DNA of 64,000 nt from Streptomyces sp. A1277 (GTDB lineage: Bacteria > Actinomycetota > Actinomycetes > Streptomycetales > Streptomycetaceae), in assembly GCF_004795015.1 (NCBI RefSeq), contig NZ_SSBI01000009.1:1-64000 (forward strand), read 5' to 3'. The translations under genes and the position numbers were made by a program. The notes under the pieces were generated by a model. It had not been told where the DNA came from. It was given only the letters and a program-made list of their open reading frames with translations, and searched no databases. Shown here piece by piece: positions 52,327-62,130 of the stretch; positions within the stretch are counted from its first letter, which is position 1; the number at the start of each line of letters is the position of its first letter.

Positions 52327-55300
52327 TCACTCGTTCCTCTCCACGGTCTGCGCCATGAGCGCGAAGACGACGGGCTCGCCGGCCCCTTCCAGGAACGTCG
52401 GGAAGGTCGCGATCCGGGCCGTGCCCGAGCGCAGCACCACCCAGTGCTTCTCCGCCCCGGGCGTGCTGTCGACCGTGAGCGCGGCGAGTGCGCGGCCGTT
52501 CTTGCGCAGGCACTCGACCGCGCTCCACACCCTGGTGGCCGCCACCGACAGCTCTTCGCCGTGCTCGGTCGCGATCAGCCGGGCGAGGGAGGTTCCCTCC
52601 GGTCCCAGCATCCCCTCCCATTCCTCGGGGGAGCGGGGTTCGGCCGGCTGTACGTCGCAGGCCACCGGTGCGTCGCCCGCCACCACGAAGGTCACCCCCG
52701 CGCCGTGCGAGGCGGAGATTCGCGGCCCGCCCGCGACCTCGGGTCTCCCGTCCGGACGATAGGCCACCACCGCCCGGCGGCCCAGGGCCCAGCCGACGGC
52801 CTCCGCCGTGGACCGACGGCGTGCGGCCAGTCCTGCCGCGGGTGCCTCGTCGTCGGGCCGCACGACGCAGCGTACGGCCTCGGGCAGAAGCCGCTCGGCG
52901 CGCCGCTCCAGGTACGGGCCGAGCAGAGCGGGCTTCCAGGGCCCGGTTCCGTCCTGCTTGCGGACCGCCTGGAGGACCAGCCCCTCCCAGCGTTCGACCA
53001 GTGTGCCGAGCTGGTCGCGGACGTCGAGGTCGTAGACGTAGGTGTCCCCGGTGCGCGAGCGTTCCCGCGCGTGCAGCGTCAGCCGCTTCTCGCCGCGCGC
53101 GGCGGCGGGATCCATCAGGTGAAGGCGCTCGACGCTCACCGGGAGCAGCGTGGCGTCCGGCACACAGCACTGGATCGAGTGCATCATGGCGTCCCGCGCG
53201 CCCGGGTCGGCGAGTACGAGATCGGCGGGCAGATGCCGCGCGAACCAAGGGAGCGTGGCCACGTCCGAGATCTCCGCGACACACTCACGTGCGGCCAACT
53301 GCCGGTAGCCGGCGAGGCGTTGGAAGCGCTCGCCCTGGAAGAGGACCGGTCCGTAGAGGTCCCGTCCGGGGTCCAGCGGGATCCGCGGTGCGTCGTCGGG
53401 TACGGGTGCGGGTCCGGTGTCCTCCGGCTCCGGGCAGTCGTAGCGGAGCGTGGCGCGGAAGTGGTCGGCCTGGAATCCGGTCTCGCTGCTGCGGATGACG
53501 GCTCTCACGGCTCCGACGCTCTCGGCCAGCACCGCGACCCTGGTGGTGGTCTGCCCGTTCGGTGGTATGACGATCGGACGAAGGAACTCCACGTCCTCAA
53601 GCGTCGGTGCGCCGTCGAATCCGGTGAGAGCCGCGGCCGCCTGGGCCATGGCCTCCATGCCGAGGACCGCGGGGAACAGCAGGTCGCCGTCGAGCTCGTG
53701 ATCGGCCAGATAGGGGTCGCCCGCGGCACTCAGGTCGGCGTCGACGACCAGTTCGATGCCCGGGTAGTGGGCTTGCGGGCGCTCGGCGAAGCGCAGGAGC
53801 GGGAGGTCGCCGGTCTCAAGGGTCAGCGTGGGCAGGCCGCCGGCCCGTCCCATCACGACCAAGGCGGACGGCGTCCGCGGCTCGGCGAGCAACTGCTTGA
53901 GCACAGCCACGCCGTCCTCGGTGGGGATCGGTTCGATCCCCTCGCGGACCAGCGACTCCAGCACGCCGAGCCGCTCGCCCATCCCGGCCCCGGACCACAC
54001 GGACCACTCCAGCGCCAGGCAGCGGCAGTCGGGGTAGTCCTCCTGAACGCGCCGGGTCAGCTCGGTGAGCCAGTCGTTGGCGGTGGCGTAGTCCCCCTCG
54101 CCGCGCAGGCCGGCCCGGCCGATGATGCTGCCGAACGTCAGGAGGAGACGGAGGGCTGCCGGATCGACCGCGGTGAGTACGTTCTCCAGTCCGGTGATCT
54201 TCGTGGCGAGGGTGCGGCGGAACGACGCCTCGTCCAGATCGGCGAGCGCGTGCGGTTCGTTGCGGCCCGCACCGTGGAGCACGGCGGTGACCGGTCCGAG
54301 TGCGGCGCGGATCTCCTCGACCGCTGCCTTGACCTGGTCGCCGGACGTGACGTCGGCGCTCACGTAGCGGAAGTTGACACCCGCCGCGGTCATGCGGCCG
54401 AGGTTGGCCCGCAGTTCCGGATCGGTGGCCGGGTCCGACCGGCCGAGCAGCCCGACCCCGGCCCCGGTGCCCGCGGCGAGGGCGAGGGCGCATTCGGCGG
54501 TGATGCCCTTGCCCCCGCCCGTCACCAGCAGGACGTCCCCGGTGCCGAGCGCCTGCTCCGGCTCGAAGGCCGCGCCACGCTCGTCAGCCGGGGAGGCGAG
54601 TGGCAGCGCCCGGAGCACGGGCACGGTGCGGCGGTCGTTCGCCCCGTAGTGGACCTCGCTGAACGCACTGGTCGCCGAGACGTCGGTGACGACGCGGGCG
54701 CTCAGTCCTCGTGCGCGCTCCGCCGGCATCGCGTCCGGCAGTGGCAGGGTGACGACCGTGGTCGCGATGCCCGGTGCCTCCAGGTGCAGCGTCTTGGCCA
54801 GGCCCGCCGCACCCCGCCGGTCACCGACCGCGACGAAGCGGGAGGCGCCGGTCCGGGACAGCGCTGCGCGCACAGCGGCGATCATGAGGGCCGTGTGGTT
54901 CTCGTCGCAGTCCCTGGGCAGGCACAGCAGCACGCCGCCGCCGAGCCCCGCGCCGTTCAGCGCCTCGTGGAGCGCGGGCGCGAGCGGGTGCCGTTCGGGT
55001 GCGAACAGCTCCCAGTCCCCGTCACCGGCGGACTCGGGTGCGGTCACGGGGCCCGGCTCCGCCTCCACCTGGTCGATGGCGAAGGCCCGTACCCAGGGGG
55101 CCACGCCCTGGGGCGCCTGGGGCTGCGCCGTACCGTCCTTGCCCGCCTCGTCCAGCCCGTCCAGCAGTTGTGCAAGCTCGGCCAGCGTGGAGGTGGCGAA
55201 CGCGGTGGTCACCATGGGTGCGGTGATGCCGAGTTCCTGGGCGGCGCGGTTCATGATCTGCGTCACGGTGATGGAGCTCAGATGCAGCTCGTCCAGTGGG

Positions 55301-58218
55301 TTGCTGTGCGGGTTGACCGCCTCCAGGGGCAGTTCGGCCCGCTCCGCGGCGAGGCGCAGCACCACCGAGAGGCTGTCGCCGTCCCCGGCCGCGGCGCCTG
55401 CCGTGGTCTCGTCCGCCGGAGCGGGGTCGGGGGATGCGCCCGAGCGTACGTCGGCGAAGGGCAGATCGACCTCGGGAGTCGACTCGCACGGGCTGGCGAA
55501 GAAGCGGAACTCCTTGTCCAGGGGCAGCGGTCGGGTGAAACGGTCCTGGAACAGCGCGGCGTGCCGCAGGCGTGCGCCGAGGGCGTACGCGGCACCGGCC
55601 GCGGTCAGCAGTCCGGACAGGGACGTGCTGTCCGCGTCGAGCGAGACGACGGGCACGCCGGGGGCGATGTCCGCGACCAGGCCCCGCAGGATCTTCCCCG
55701 GGCCGACCTCGAGCAGGAGGTCCACCTCGGTGGACAGGGTCTGAACCGCCTCGGCGAAACGCACCGGTTCCAGCACCTGCCGGGTCAGCAGCTCAGGCAC
55801 ATCGGTGCCGGCCGTGACCTCGGCGGCCGTCACCGTGGAGATCATGCGGCGGACCGGCGGGGCGAACTCCCGCGTCCCCAGGTAGGCCCCGAAGGCTTCG
55901 GCCGCGGGGGCGACGGCCTCGGAGTGGAAGGCGTGCGAGACGTTGATCGCCGCAGTGCCCAGTCCCTGGGCGGAGGCGGCGGCGCAGACGCGCCGGACGG
56001 CTTCCACCGGCCCGGAGATCACCGTCTGTCCGGGGCCGTTGTAGCCGGCGACCACGACGGGTTCCCCGGCCAACAGCGGCTCGACGTCCTCGGCGGGAGC
56101 GGCGATGCCCGCCATACCCCCGCCGCCCGCGCTCGCCTCCGCCATGAGCCGGCCGCGCTCCGCGGCGATCCGCAGCACCGAGGCTTCGTCCGTGGCTCCC
56201 GCCCAGTGCAGGGCGGTGACCTCACCGAGGCTGTGCCCGGCGGCGGCCACCGCCTCGATGCCCAGGGCGGAAAGCACCCGCATGGCGGCGAGGGAGGAGG
56301 TGACGATCCGCGGCTGCGCCACCGCGGTGTCGACCAGGTCGCCGCCGGTGGGCAGCGGGTGCGCACCGTACAGCTCGTCGACGGAGGCGAAGCGCCGGCG
56401 TAGCGCACCGCCGTCGCCCCGCCGGCCGGCGCCCTGGCCGGGGAAGAGGAACCCGATGCGGGCGTGCGGCGACGCGCTGCCCAGGAACACTCCTCCCCCG
56501 GTGTCGAGCGCCGACCGCGCCCCGCCGTCCAGCAGCGTGAGCAGCTTGGTGAAGCGCTGCTCCGCCTGTTCCGGAGTGGCCGCGACGACGGCGGCCCGGA
56601 TCGGCCGGCCGTCGAGGTCGCTCTGCAGTGTGGCGGCGAGGTCGCCGAGTTCCGCGAAGGACAGTCTCGGCGCGAAGGCGGCCAGGCGGGTCACCTTGCC
56701 GCGCAGTTCGGCCATCGTCTGGGCGTCGAGCAGCAGCAGCTCCACGTCCTGCCGGGACCGTATGAGCTGTCGGGTGACTCGGCCGACGGCTTCCTTGCGT
56801 ACTCCGTCGGCGTGTTCGACCACGACGTGCGCGTTGATGCCGCCGAACCCCATGGAGGAGACGCCCGCGCGGATGGGGGCGTCCTCGGGCCACAGCTCCG
56901 CGTCGCCGGGCACTCGCAGGGCCGGCCGGTCGCCGGTGAGTTCGGGGTGCGGGTCCACATGGCTGGTCGCGGGCGGGATGACCTGGTGGCGTACGGCGAG
57001 GACGGCCTTGATGAGGCCCGCGACCCCTGCCGCCGCCTTGGTGTGCCCGAAGTTGCCCTTCACCGTGCTGATGGCGGCGGCCGCCGCGTCCGGGTCGGCG
57101 GCCCGGCGTGATTCCGAGAAGGCGCGCAGCTCGGTGGCGTCGCCCACGGCGGTGCCGGTGCCGTGGCCTTCGAAATAGCCGACCGTTTCGATGCCGAACC
57201 CGGCGGCGGCGTAGGCGCGCTGCAGGGCGAGGCGGTGTCCGCCGGCCTCGGGCCGGGTGATCCCGCCGCGTCCGTCGGAGGAGTAGCCCCAGCCGGCGAC
57301 GCTCGCATACCGGAACTTGCCCTGTGCGACGGCGTCCTGGTCGCGCATGAGCACGAGCATGCCGCAGCCCTCACCGGGCCAGAAGCCGTTGGAGCCGCGG
57401 TCGTAGACGCGCATCTCACCGGTGGCGAGAGCACCCGTCTTGGCGAAGCCGATCACTTCGAAGGGGTCGATGCTGAGGTCCACCCCGCCGACGACGGCGA
57501 CGTCGAGCCGTCCGGCGGCCAGGGCGTCGCACGCGGTGGCGACGGAGAGCAGGGACGAGGAGCAGGCCCCGTCCACGGTGAACCCGCCGCCCTTGAGGTC
57601 GAAGTGGTTGCAGATCCGTCCGGCGATGGTGTTGGCGAGACCGCCGGCCAGGGAGTCCTCGCCGATCGGCGGGAAGGGGCTCTTGTAGCGTGTTTCCAGC
57701 TCCTCCAGGAACTTGGCCAGGGCGGTGTCGTCCCAGCCCTGCTCGCGCAGTGCCGCTCCGACGGTGCGGCGCACGTAGGGCCAGCGCAGCCGCATCAGGT
57801 TGGCCCTGCTGAACTCGCCGGTGAGGGTGTTGCCGATGATGACGCCGGTGCTGAGGTCGCCGAGGCCCTCGCCGAAGGGGAATCCCGCGTCCTCCAGGGC
57901 CCGCGCGGCGGTGTCGAGCGCGAGCCAGTGCGTCATGTCGGTGGCGCGGAAGGTACTGCCCGCGACCCGGTACTTGACCCGGTCGAACTCGAAGCCGTCG
58001 AGGACCGCGGCCTTGCTGGAGTAGAAGCGGTCCGGAGCGGCGGGGTCGGGCGAGTAGTAGTCCTCGGCGCGCATGCGCTCGTCCGGCAGCCGGCGGAAGG
58101 CCCGTCGGCCGGCCAGGACGTTCTGCCACAGTTGTTCGTGGGTGTCCGCGTCGGGGTACCGGCAGGCGATGCCCACAACGGCGATCCTGGCGGGGTTGGG
58201 AGGGGAGGGGGACGTCAT
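52327..58218 (-). CDS. pksE: Iterative enediyne polyketide synthase PKSE
   Basis: A 1963-residue single-module iterative PKS. KS (1-460): Cys219 in DGACSSS, His352 in EGHGTGT, His392 in GNFGHTK. AT: GHSLGE with Ser663. ACP (about 945-1025) with Ser981 in LHLSS. KR (about 1225-1465): GGGKGI and a Ser/Tyr pair in TFGSIIG...GDYATAND. DH: His1507 in DHELDGDLLFPAVLG. The C-terminal 200 residues are a built-in phosphopantetheinyl transferase (CDVQPAE; WSAVECLRKNG). This KS-AT-ACP-KR-DH-PPTase order is specific to enediyne synthases, which make a conjugated polyene from acetate/malonate. Start overlaps the UnbU stop (ATGA). Confidence 0.97.
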   Translation of the reverse strand: MTSPSPPNPARIAVVGIACRYPDADTHEQLWQNVLAGRRAFRRLPDERMRAEDYYSPDPAAPDRFYSSKAAVLDGFEFDRVKYRVAGSTFRATDMTHWLALDTAARALEDAGFPFGEGLGDLSTGVIIGNTLTGEFSRANLMRLRWPYVRRTVGAALREQGWDDTALAKFLEELETRYKSPFPPIGEDSLAGGLANTIAGRICNHFDLKGGGFTVDGACSSSLLSVATACDALAAGRLDVAVVGGVDLSIDPFEVIGFAKTGALATGEMRVYDRGSNGFWPGEGCGMLVLMRDQDAVAQGKFRYASVAGWGYSSDGRGGITRPEAGGHRLALQRAYAAAGFGIETVGYFEGHGTGTAVGDATELRAFSESRRAADPDAAAAAISTVKGNFGHTKAAAGVAGLIKAVLAVRHQVIPPATSHVDPHPELTGDRPALRVPGDAELWPEDAPIRAGVSSMGFGGINAHVVVEHADGVRKEAVGRVTRQLIRSRQDVELLLLDAQTMAELRGKVTRLAAFAPRLSFAELGDLAATLQSDLDGRPIRAAVVAATPEQAEQRFTKLLTLLDGGARSALDTGGGVFLGSASPHARIGFLFPGQGAGRRGDGGALRRRFASVDELYGAHPLPTGGDLVDTAVAQPRIVTSSLAAMRVLSALGIEAVAAAGHSLGEVTALHWAGATDEASVLRIAAERGRLMAEASAGGGGMAGIAAPAEDVEPLLAGEPVVVAGYNGPGQTVISGPVEAVRRVCAAASAQGLGTAAINVSHAFHSEAVAPAAEAFGAYLGTREFAPPVRRMISTVTAAEVTAGTDVPELLTRQVLEPVRFAEAVQTLSTEVDLLLEVGPGKILRGLVADIAPGVPVVSLDADSTSLSGLLTAAGAAYALGARLRHAALFQDRFTRPLPLDKEFRFFASPCESTPEVDLPFADVRSGASPDPAPADETTAGAAAGDGDSLSVVLRLAAERAELPLEAVNPHSNPLDELHLSSITVTQIMNRAAQELGITAPMVTTAFATSTLAELAQLLDGLDEAGKDGTAQPQAPQGVAPWVRAFAIDQVEAEPGPVTAPESAGDGDWELFAPERHPLAPALHEALNGAGLGGGVLLCLPRDCDENHTALMIAAVRAALSRTGASRFVAVGDRRGAAGLAKTLHLEAPGIATTVVTLPLPDAMPAERARGLSARVVTDVSATSAFSEVHYGANDRRTVPVLRALPLASPADERGAAFEPEQALGTGDVLLVTGGGKGITAECALALAAGTGAGVGLLGRSDPATDPELRANLGRMTAAGVNFRYVSADVTSGDQVKAAVEEIRAALGPVTAVLHGAGRNEPHALADLDEASFRRTLATKITGLENVLTAVDPAALRLLLTFGSIIGRAGLRGEGDYATANDWLTELTRRVQEDYPDCRCLALEWSVWSGAGMGERLGVLESLVREGIEPIPTEDGVAVLKQLLAEPRTPSALVVMGRAGGLPTLTLETGDLPLLRFAERPQAHYPGIELVVDADLSAAGDPYLADHELDGDLLFPAVLGMEAMAQAAAALTGFDGAPTLEDVEFLRPIVIPPNGQTTTRVAVLAESVGAVRAVIRSSETGFQADHFRATLRYDCPEPEDTGPAPVPDDAPRIPLDPGRDLYGPVLFQGERFQRLAGYRQLAARECVAEISDVATLPWFARHLPADLVLADPGARDAMMHSIQCCVPDATLLPVSVERLHLMDPAAARGEKRLTLHARERSRTGDTYVYDLDVRDQLGTLVERWEGLVLQAVRKQDGTGPWKPALLGPYLERRAERLLPEAVRCVVRPDDEAPAAGLAARRRSTAEAVGWALGRRAVVAYRPDGRPEVAGGPRISASHGAGVTFVVAGDAPVACDVQPAEPRSPEEWEGMLGPEGTSLARLIATEHGEELSVAATRVWSAVECLRKNGRALAALTVDSTPGAEKHWVVLRSGTARIATFPTFLEGAGEPVVFALMAQTVERNE

Positions 58219-59213
58219 GCGGCCACCGCCTCGATCGTGGTCTTGTTGCCGAGTTCCGGGCTCTGACCCCCGGCGTGATCGCCCCCGGACGTTCCCGAGG
58301 TCTTCCGGCGCTGGACGAAGTGGGCGGCCCACCAGCCGATGCCACGCAGTGCGCAGACCACGGTGGTGGCGAAGAACAGGGTGTAGACGACGTTGAAGAG
58401 CATCATGACGCCGTAGACCGTGGCGACCGAGGCACCGAAGACGAACTGGTTACGCCCCTTGGCGGGGGTGGTGCCCGGGTCGGTGATCATGTAGTTGGTG
58501 AACAGGATGAAGGCCACACCGCTCATCGGCCCGAGCGCGGAGGCCAGGGCCACGTCCCAGAACCAGTGCCGGATCAGGGCCTGGATCACGAAGCCGCCGA
58601 GCCAGCCGACGATCAGCGCGGTCCGCTTCGTGAGCGCCGTGTTGATGATCGTTCCGGCGGTGGCGATGATCAGCGGGATCGCCACCCGGAAGAACGTGTC
58701 GGCGTTCTCGGTGAACTCGTAGGGCGGAGCGATGCTCACCCATGATCCGAAGCAGAGCAGCGCGAGGGTGATCCCGAAGTTGGACGGGTTCATGTAGTGC
58801 CGCATGCGGCCCGCGACGGGGGCCTGCAGCGCGTGCTTGCCCGCGACACCCACGAACACCCCGAAGAGCACCGGCAGGATCTGGTTGTTCGCGTACAGCA
58901 GCATGTTCACGGCGAGTGCGGTGATGTGGGAGGGCAGGAGGAACTCGTAGACGCCACGCGATCCCCTGCCCAGGAAGCGCGGCGGGCGCCGCTGGGCCCA
59001 GGCACTCAGCAGTTCGAGGAGGATCTCGGTCGCGTAGCCGGTGAGGGCGGCCATGATGGGCCACAGCCACGGCTGCTCGAAGCCGAGCACGCTGTACCCG
59101 AGAATGTTGAACACGGTCATCGAGATGGCGAAGTTGCGCAGCGCGAGGTAGCGCGGATCGCGCTTGGCCGACGGTGGTGGGGAACCGGCTGGTGAAGAGG
59201 CGATGTCGGTCAT
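58215..59213 (-). CDS. unbU: Enediyne cassette membrane protein UnbU (SgcE5-like)
   Basis: A 332-residue membrane protein with about eight hydrophobic segments, resembling RnfD/NqrB-type proteins: LRNFAISMTVFNILGYSVLGFEQPWLWPIMAALTGYATEILLE opens it, and YMNPSNFGITLALLCF, GFVIQALIRHWFW and ILFTNYMITDPGTTPAKG are typical. It is one of the genes always linked with PKSE and its function is unresolved. It overlaps UnbV upstream and PKSE downstream by ATGA, so the three are translated together. Confidence 0.94.
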   Translation of the reverse strand: MTDIASSPAGSPPPSAKRDPRYLALRNFAISMTVFNILGYSVLGFEQPWLWPIMAALTGYATEILLELLSAWAQRRPPRFLGRGSRGVYEFLLPSHITALAVNMLLYANNQILPVLFGVFVGVAGKHALQAPVAGRMRHYMNPSNFGITLALLCFGSWVSIAPPYEFTENADTFFRVAIPLIIATAGTIINTALTKRTALIVGWLGGFVIQALIRHWFWDVALASALGPMSGVAFILFTNYMITDPGTTPAKGRNQFVFGASVATVYGVMMLFNVVYTLFFATTVVCALRGIGWWAAHFVQRRKTSGTSGGDHAGGQSPELGNKTTIEAVAA

Positions 59214-61207
59214 CGGTTGGCAACCTCCTGCGCGGTGTCGGTCAGCATGAACGTGTGGGTGCCGGGGGTGAGCTTCTGGGTGGCGCGGTGCCTTCCGCCG
59301 TCCGCGTCCCGCCAGGACAGTTCCACGGTTGCCGGCCCCTGGTGCGAGCCGAGTCCGAAGTGCACGTCGAAGCTGCGGAAACCGCTGTGGCCGCCGCCGC
59401 CGTCGAGCTGGGAGACCTGGGTGCCGGCGGGCGTGGTGACCTTGACGGTGGCGCCGTAGGCGGGCGCGCCGATGTTCGCGATGTCCTTGCCGGCGTCCTT
59501 GCCGGCGTCCTTGCCGGAGCCGGTGGCGGGCCGGTACAGGCGCAGGCCGAGGTACTGGCCCTTCTCGGGTGCCTGGTTGGCGTAGAAGGCCGGCGGGCCC
59601 CACTGTCGCGCGACGGCGAAGTCGAGGGTTCCGCTCCCGGTGGTGTCCCCGGTGGCGAGCGCCCTGGTGGGGATCTCCACGTCCAGGCCCAGCTGCTTGG
59701 ACACGTTGGCGTACTTTCCGCTCTCGGTCTTCGCGTAGAAGCCGAGAATGTCGTCGCCGGCGATGTCGTCACCGGGCTGGACGTTGGGCCACATGGCCGG
59801 GTTGGACAGCAGGTTGTCGTTGGTCATGGCCATCTCCTGCAGCCAGGGCCAGCGGTCGATCTTGCCCTTCACGAAGCCGGTGGCCTGCAGGATCGACAGC
59901 TCACCGTTGTTGAGGAAGTCGGCCATCTTGGTGTCCCAGCCCCAGCCGGTCCAGGCGACACCGTGCTGTTGTGCCTCCTGGGCGAAGGGCGCCTCTCCGG
60001 CGGCCAGCTTGCCGGCCATGTCGGCCTCGTCCCTGGCGTTGTTCATCCAGAGGAAGTTGCTCTCCTCCAGGCCCCAGGCGGCGGTGATGTTGCTGACCAT
60101 CATGTCGAAGCGGCCGTTGTGGTCGACGTCGGCGAAGTCGACGCCCATGCCCTTGAACGAGCCCTTGCCGAGCACGAAGGACTTGGGCGTGGTCGGCGTG
60201 CGCTTCCCGGTGGCCTCGGTGTACTTGATGTGTCCGGGGGTCGACCGGTTGTAGAGCAGGTGGTCGTGGCCGAAGTCGTCGGCGATGTACATCTCGGGGA
60301 GGTCGTCGCCCGTGAGGTCGGCCCCGGCGATCGCGAGCGTCCAGCCGGTGGAAGCGTGGTAGGGGATGGCGCCCTTCTCCTCCACGAAGGAGACGGTGGG
60401 GTCGTCGCCCGTGCGCGCGTCCGTCCAGCGCATGACGTGGTCGCCGCCGGCGTTCTTCGAATTGGACAGCGAGTCGTTCATTCCCACGTTGTCGAGACCG
60501 TGCGGGTCGAGCACGTCGGAGTCGCGGAAGTAGTTCCCCACGACGACGGACGGGTGCCCGCTGCCGTCAAGGTCGCCGACGTAGAGCGCGTCGGTGTTCC
60601 AGCGAGGACCGTGGTAGGCGCCGTCGGAGCTCTGCGACGGGACCACCTCGCGCGGCACGTAGGCGTCCGGCGACAGAGTGGCCGCGCCCTCCTTGGCCAT
60701 GAAGACGATGGGGGTGCGGCCCCAGTAGGAGACCAGCAGGTCCATCCTGCCGTCACCGTTGAAGTCACCCGGAGCGCAGCCGGTGGGTGCCATGGCGTCG
60801 TCCATCGGAAGCGGGGTCCCGTCGAGGACGAACGGAGTGAACCGGTCCTCCTTCACGGCGGTCGGCGTGTACGTCACGACGACCTGGTCGGTACGGGTGT
60901 CGACGATGCACATTCCGTCGGCCTTCCCGTGGCCGATCAGGTCGTTCACCGCGATGCCGGCGCCCACCGAAGAGATCCAGGAGCGTATCTTCTGATAGGC
61001 CGGATTTACCTTGCGAACTGTATTCATAGGTTGCGAGTTGTAACCAGGCGGCAGCGCGATGGGCATTTCCTGGAACTTGTACTCGGCGGCGGCCTGGTCA
61101 CCACCTGCCACGGCGACGGAACTCCGGACCGCAAAGAACAGGGACGCGGCCACCAGCACTGTCACCACACCTGGCGTTATTCTGCGAAAGCGCTCGCGTT
61201 GATTCAT
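59210..61207 (-). CDS. unbV: Enediyne cassette protein UnbV (ASPIC/UnbV, VCBS-repeat; SgcE4-like)
   Basis: A 665-residue protein. A membrane anchor or signal segment is at residues about 12-33 (GVVTVLVAASLFFAV). The rest is a beta-propeller of FG-GAP/VCBS-type repeats with calcium-like loops such as GHGKADGMCIVD, GDFNGDGRMDLLVSY, GDLDGSGHPSVVVGN and DVDHNGRFDMMVSN, then a C-terminal UnbV/ASPIC domain (YGATVKVTTPAGTQVSQLDGG). It is probably exported or surface-anchored. The protein is universal in enediyne clusters, with unknown chemistry. The ATG at 61207 is preceded by GGGGGAG; it leads the core operon. Confidence 0.94.
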   Translation of the reverse strand: MNQRERFRRITPGVVTVLVAASLFFAVRSSVAVAGGDQAAAEYKFQEMPIALPPGYNSQPMNTVRKVNPAYQKIRSWISSVGAGIAVNDLIGHGKADGMCIVDTRTDQVVVTYTPTAVKEDRFTPFVLDGTPLPMDDAMAPTGCAPGDFNGDGRMDLLVSYWGRTPIVFMAKEGAATLSPDAYVPREVVPSQSSDGAYHGPRWNTDALYVGDLDGSGHPSVVVGNYFRDSDVLDPHGLDNVGMNDSLSNSKNAGGDHVMRWTDARTGDDPTVSFVEEKGAIPYHASTGWTLAIAGADLTGDDLPEMYIADDFGHDHLLYNRSTPGHIKYTEATGKRTPTTPKSFVLGKGSFKGMGVDFADVDHNGRFDMMVSNITAAWGLEESNFLWMNNARDEADMAGKLAAGEAPFAQEAQQHGVAWTGWGWDTKMADFLNNGELSILQATGFVKGKIDRWPWLQEMAMTNDNLLSNPAMWPNVQPGDDIAGDDILGFYAKTESGKYANVSKQLGLDVEIPTRALATGDTTGSGTLDFAVARQWGPPAFYANQAPEKGQYLGLRLYRPATGSGKDAGKDAGKDIANIGAPAYGATVKVTTPAGTQVSQLDGGGGHSGFRSFDVHFGLGSHQGPATVELSWRDADGGRHRATQKLTPGTHTFMLTDTAQEVANR

Positions 61208-61408
61208 CGCACTCCCCCTCACTTACCACAAAGAGCTGGACGGCTGTCCGGCGTGGGTTCGCGTTCCGAGAATGAGTGACGACAGCGCGCGCTGCCTCTC
61301 CGATATTGCTTGAAGCGGGCGGCACCTCAGCGGACTACTCGATGTGGACGGAAGACAGCACTCTCGAAGGAGGCTCCGTCGATTGCCGGGCCGGCCGCAA
61401 AGGGCCGC

Positions 61409-62053
61409 TCAGCCGTCCGTACCGCCGCAGCGCCCCCTCAGCGCGGCGGTCACCGCGTCCCGGTCCGCGCCGACGCTCACGAGAAGACCGGTCATCTGGG
61501 CTTCGAAACAGACGTCCGCGTCGTACGGCTCGACCAGGTAGTCCCCGAGTTCGAGGGTCACCAGACCGTGCAGAGCGACCCACATCTGATGGGCCACAAG
61601 GTACTTGTCACCGGCGTCCAGCCTGCCCGTCTCCATGCCGCGCTCCACTGCCCGCACCAGGACGTTCAGCGTGTAGCGGCCGTGCTGGCGGTCCTCCGTG
61701 GTCAGCGAGAAGCCGCTGAGGCTCGCACCGCCGAACATCACACCGTAGAGGTGGCGGTGCTCCAGCGCGTTGCACCGGTAGGCCGCCCCGAGGGCGCAGA
61801 TGTCGGCGACCGGGTCCGACGATTCCGCCACCTCTCGCAGACTTCGGTCAAGCAGTCGGAAACCCTCCTGCACCATGGCTCTGACCAGGTCGTTCTTTCC
61901 GCCGAAGTGCGTGTACACCGCCGTCGTGGAAGTACCCACCGCCGCGGCCAGACGACGTGTCGACAGGGCGGCGGGTCCCTCCTCGGCCAGCAACTTGGCC
62001 GCGGCTTCGAGGAGTTGTACGCCAAGGGCGGGGTTCGCTGTCCGTGGGCTCAC
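61409..62053 (-). CDS. TetR-family regulator
   Basis: A 214-residue repressor. N-terminal HTH: LLEAAAKLLAEEGPAALSTRRLAAAVGTSTTAVYTHFGGKNDLVRAM. The C-terminal domain resembles the TetR C-33-like group (VADICALGAAYRCNALEHRHLYGVMFGG; VAHQMWVALHGLVTLELGDYL). The GTG at 62053 with AGGA eight bases upstream is chosen; an ATG at 62062 is possible but poorly spaced. It is divergent from the carotenoid-oxygenase gene across 77 bases containing a perfect inverted repeat, so it most likely represses both. It lies 200 bases upstream of the UnbV operon. Confidence 0.88.
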   Translation of the reverse strand: MSPRTANPALGVQLLEAAAKLLAEEGPAALSTRRLAAAVGTSTTAVYTHFGGKNDLVRAMVQEGFRLLDRSLREVAESSDPVADICALGAAYRCNALEHRHLYGVMFGGASLSGFSLTTEDRQHGRYTLNVLVRAVERGMETGRLDAGDKYLVAHQMWVALHGLVTLELGDYLVEPYDADVCFEAQMTGLLVSVGADRDAVTAALRGRCGGTDG

Positions 62054-62085
62054 CGTTGACATCCTGTCATGCCGATGCGATCCTG

Positions 62086-62105
62086 ACGTAACGATGTTAC
62101 GTAAC
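62086..62105. promoter_or_regulatory. Palindromic operator candidate for the TetR regulator
   Basis: Perfect inverted repeat ACGTAAC-GAT-GTTACGT (62086-62102); its right half is itself part of the 10-base palindrome GTTACGTAAC (62096-62105). It lies in the 77-base gap between the divergent regulator and oxygenase genes, the usual location for TetR operators. Confidence 0.65.
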
Positions 62106-62130
62106 AGTGATTTCGTGAGGATGGACAGCA

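Noticed and set aside
52444..56403. A very long open frame on the plus strand opposite PKSE
   Set aside because: It is the complement of a strongly supported gene, has no ribosome site or family features, and reflects the high GC content.
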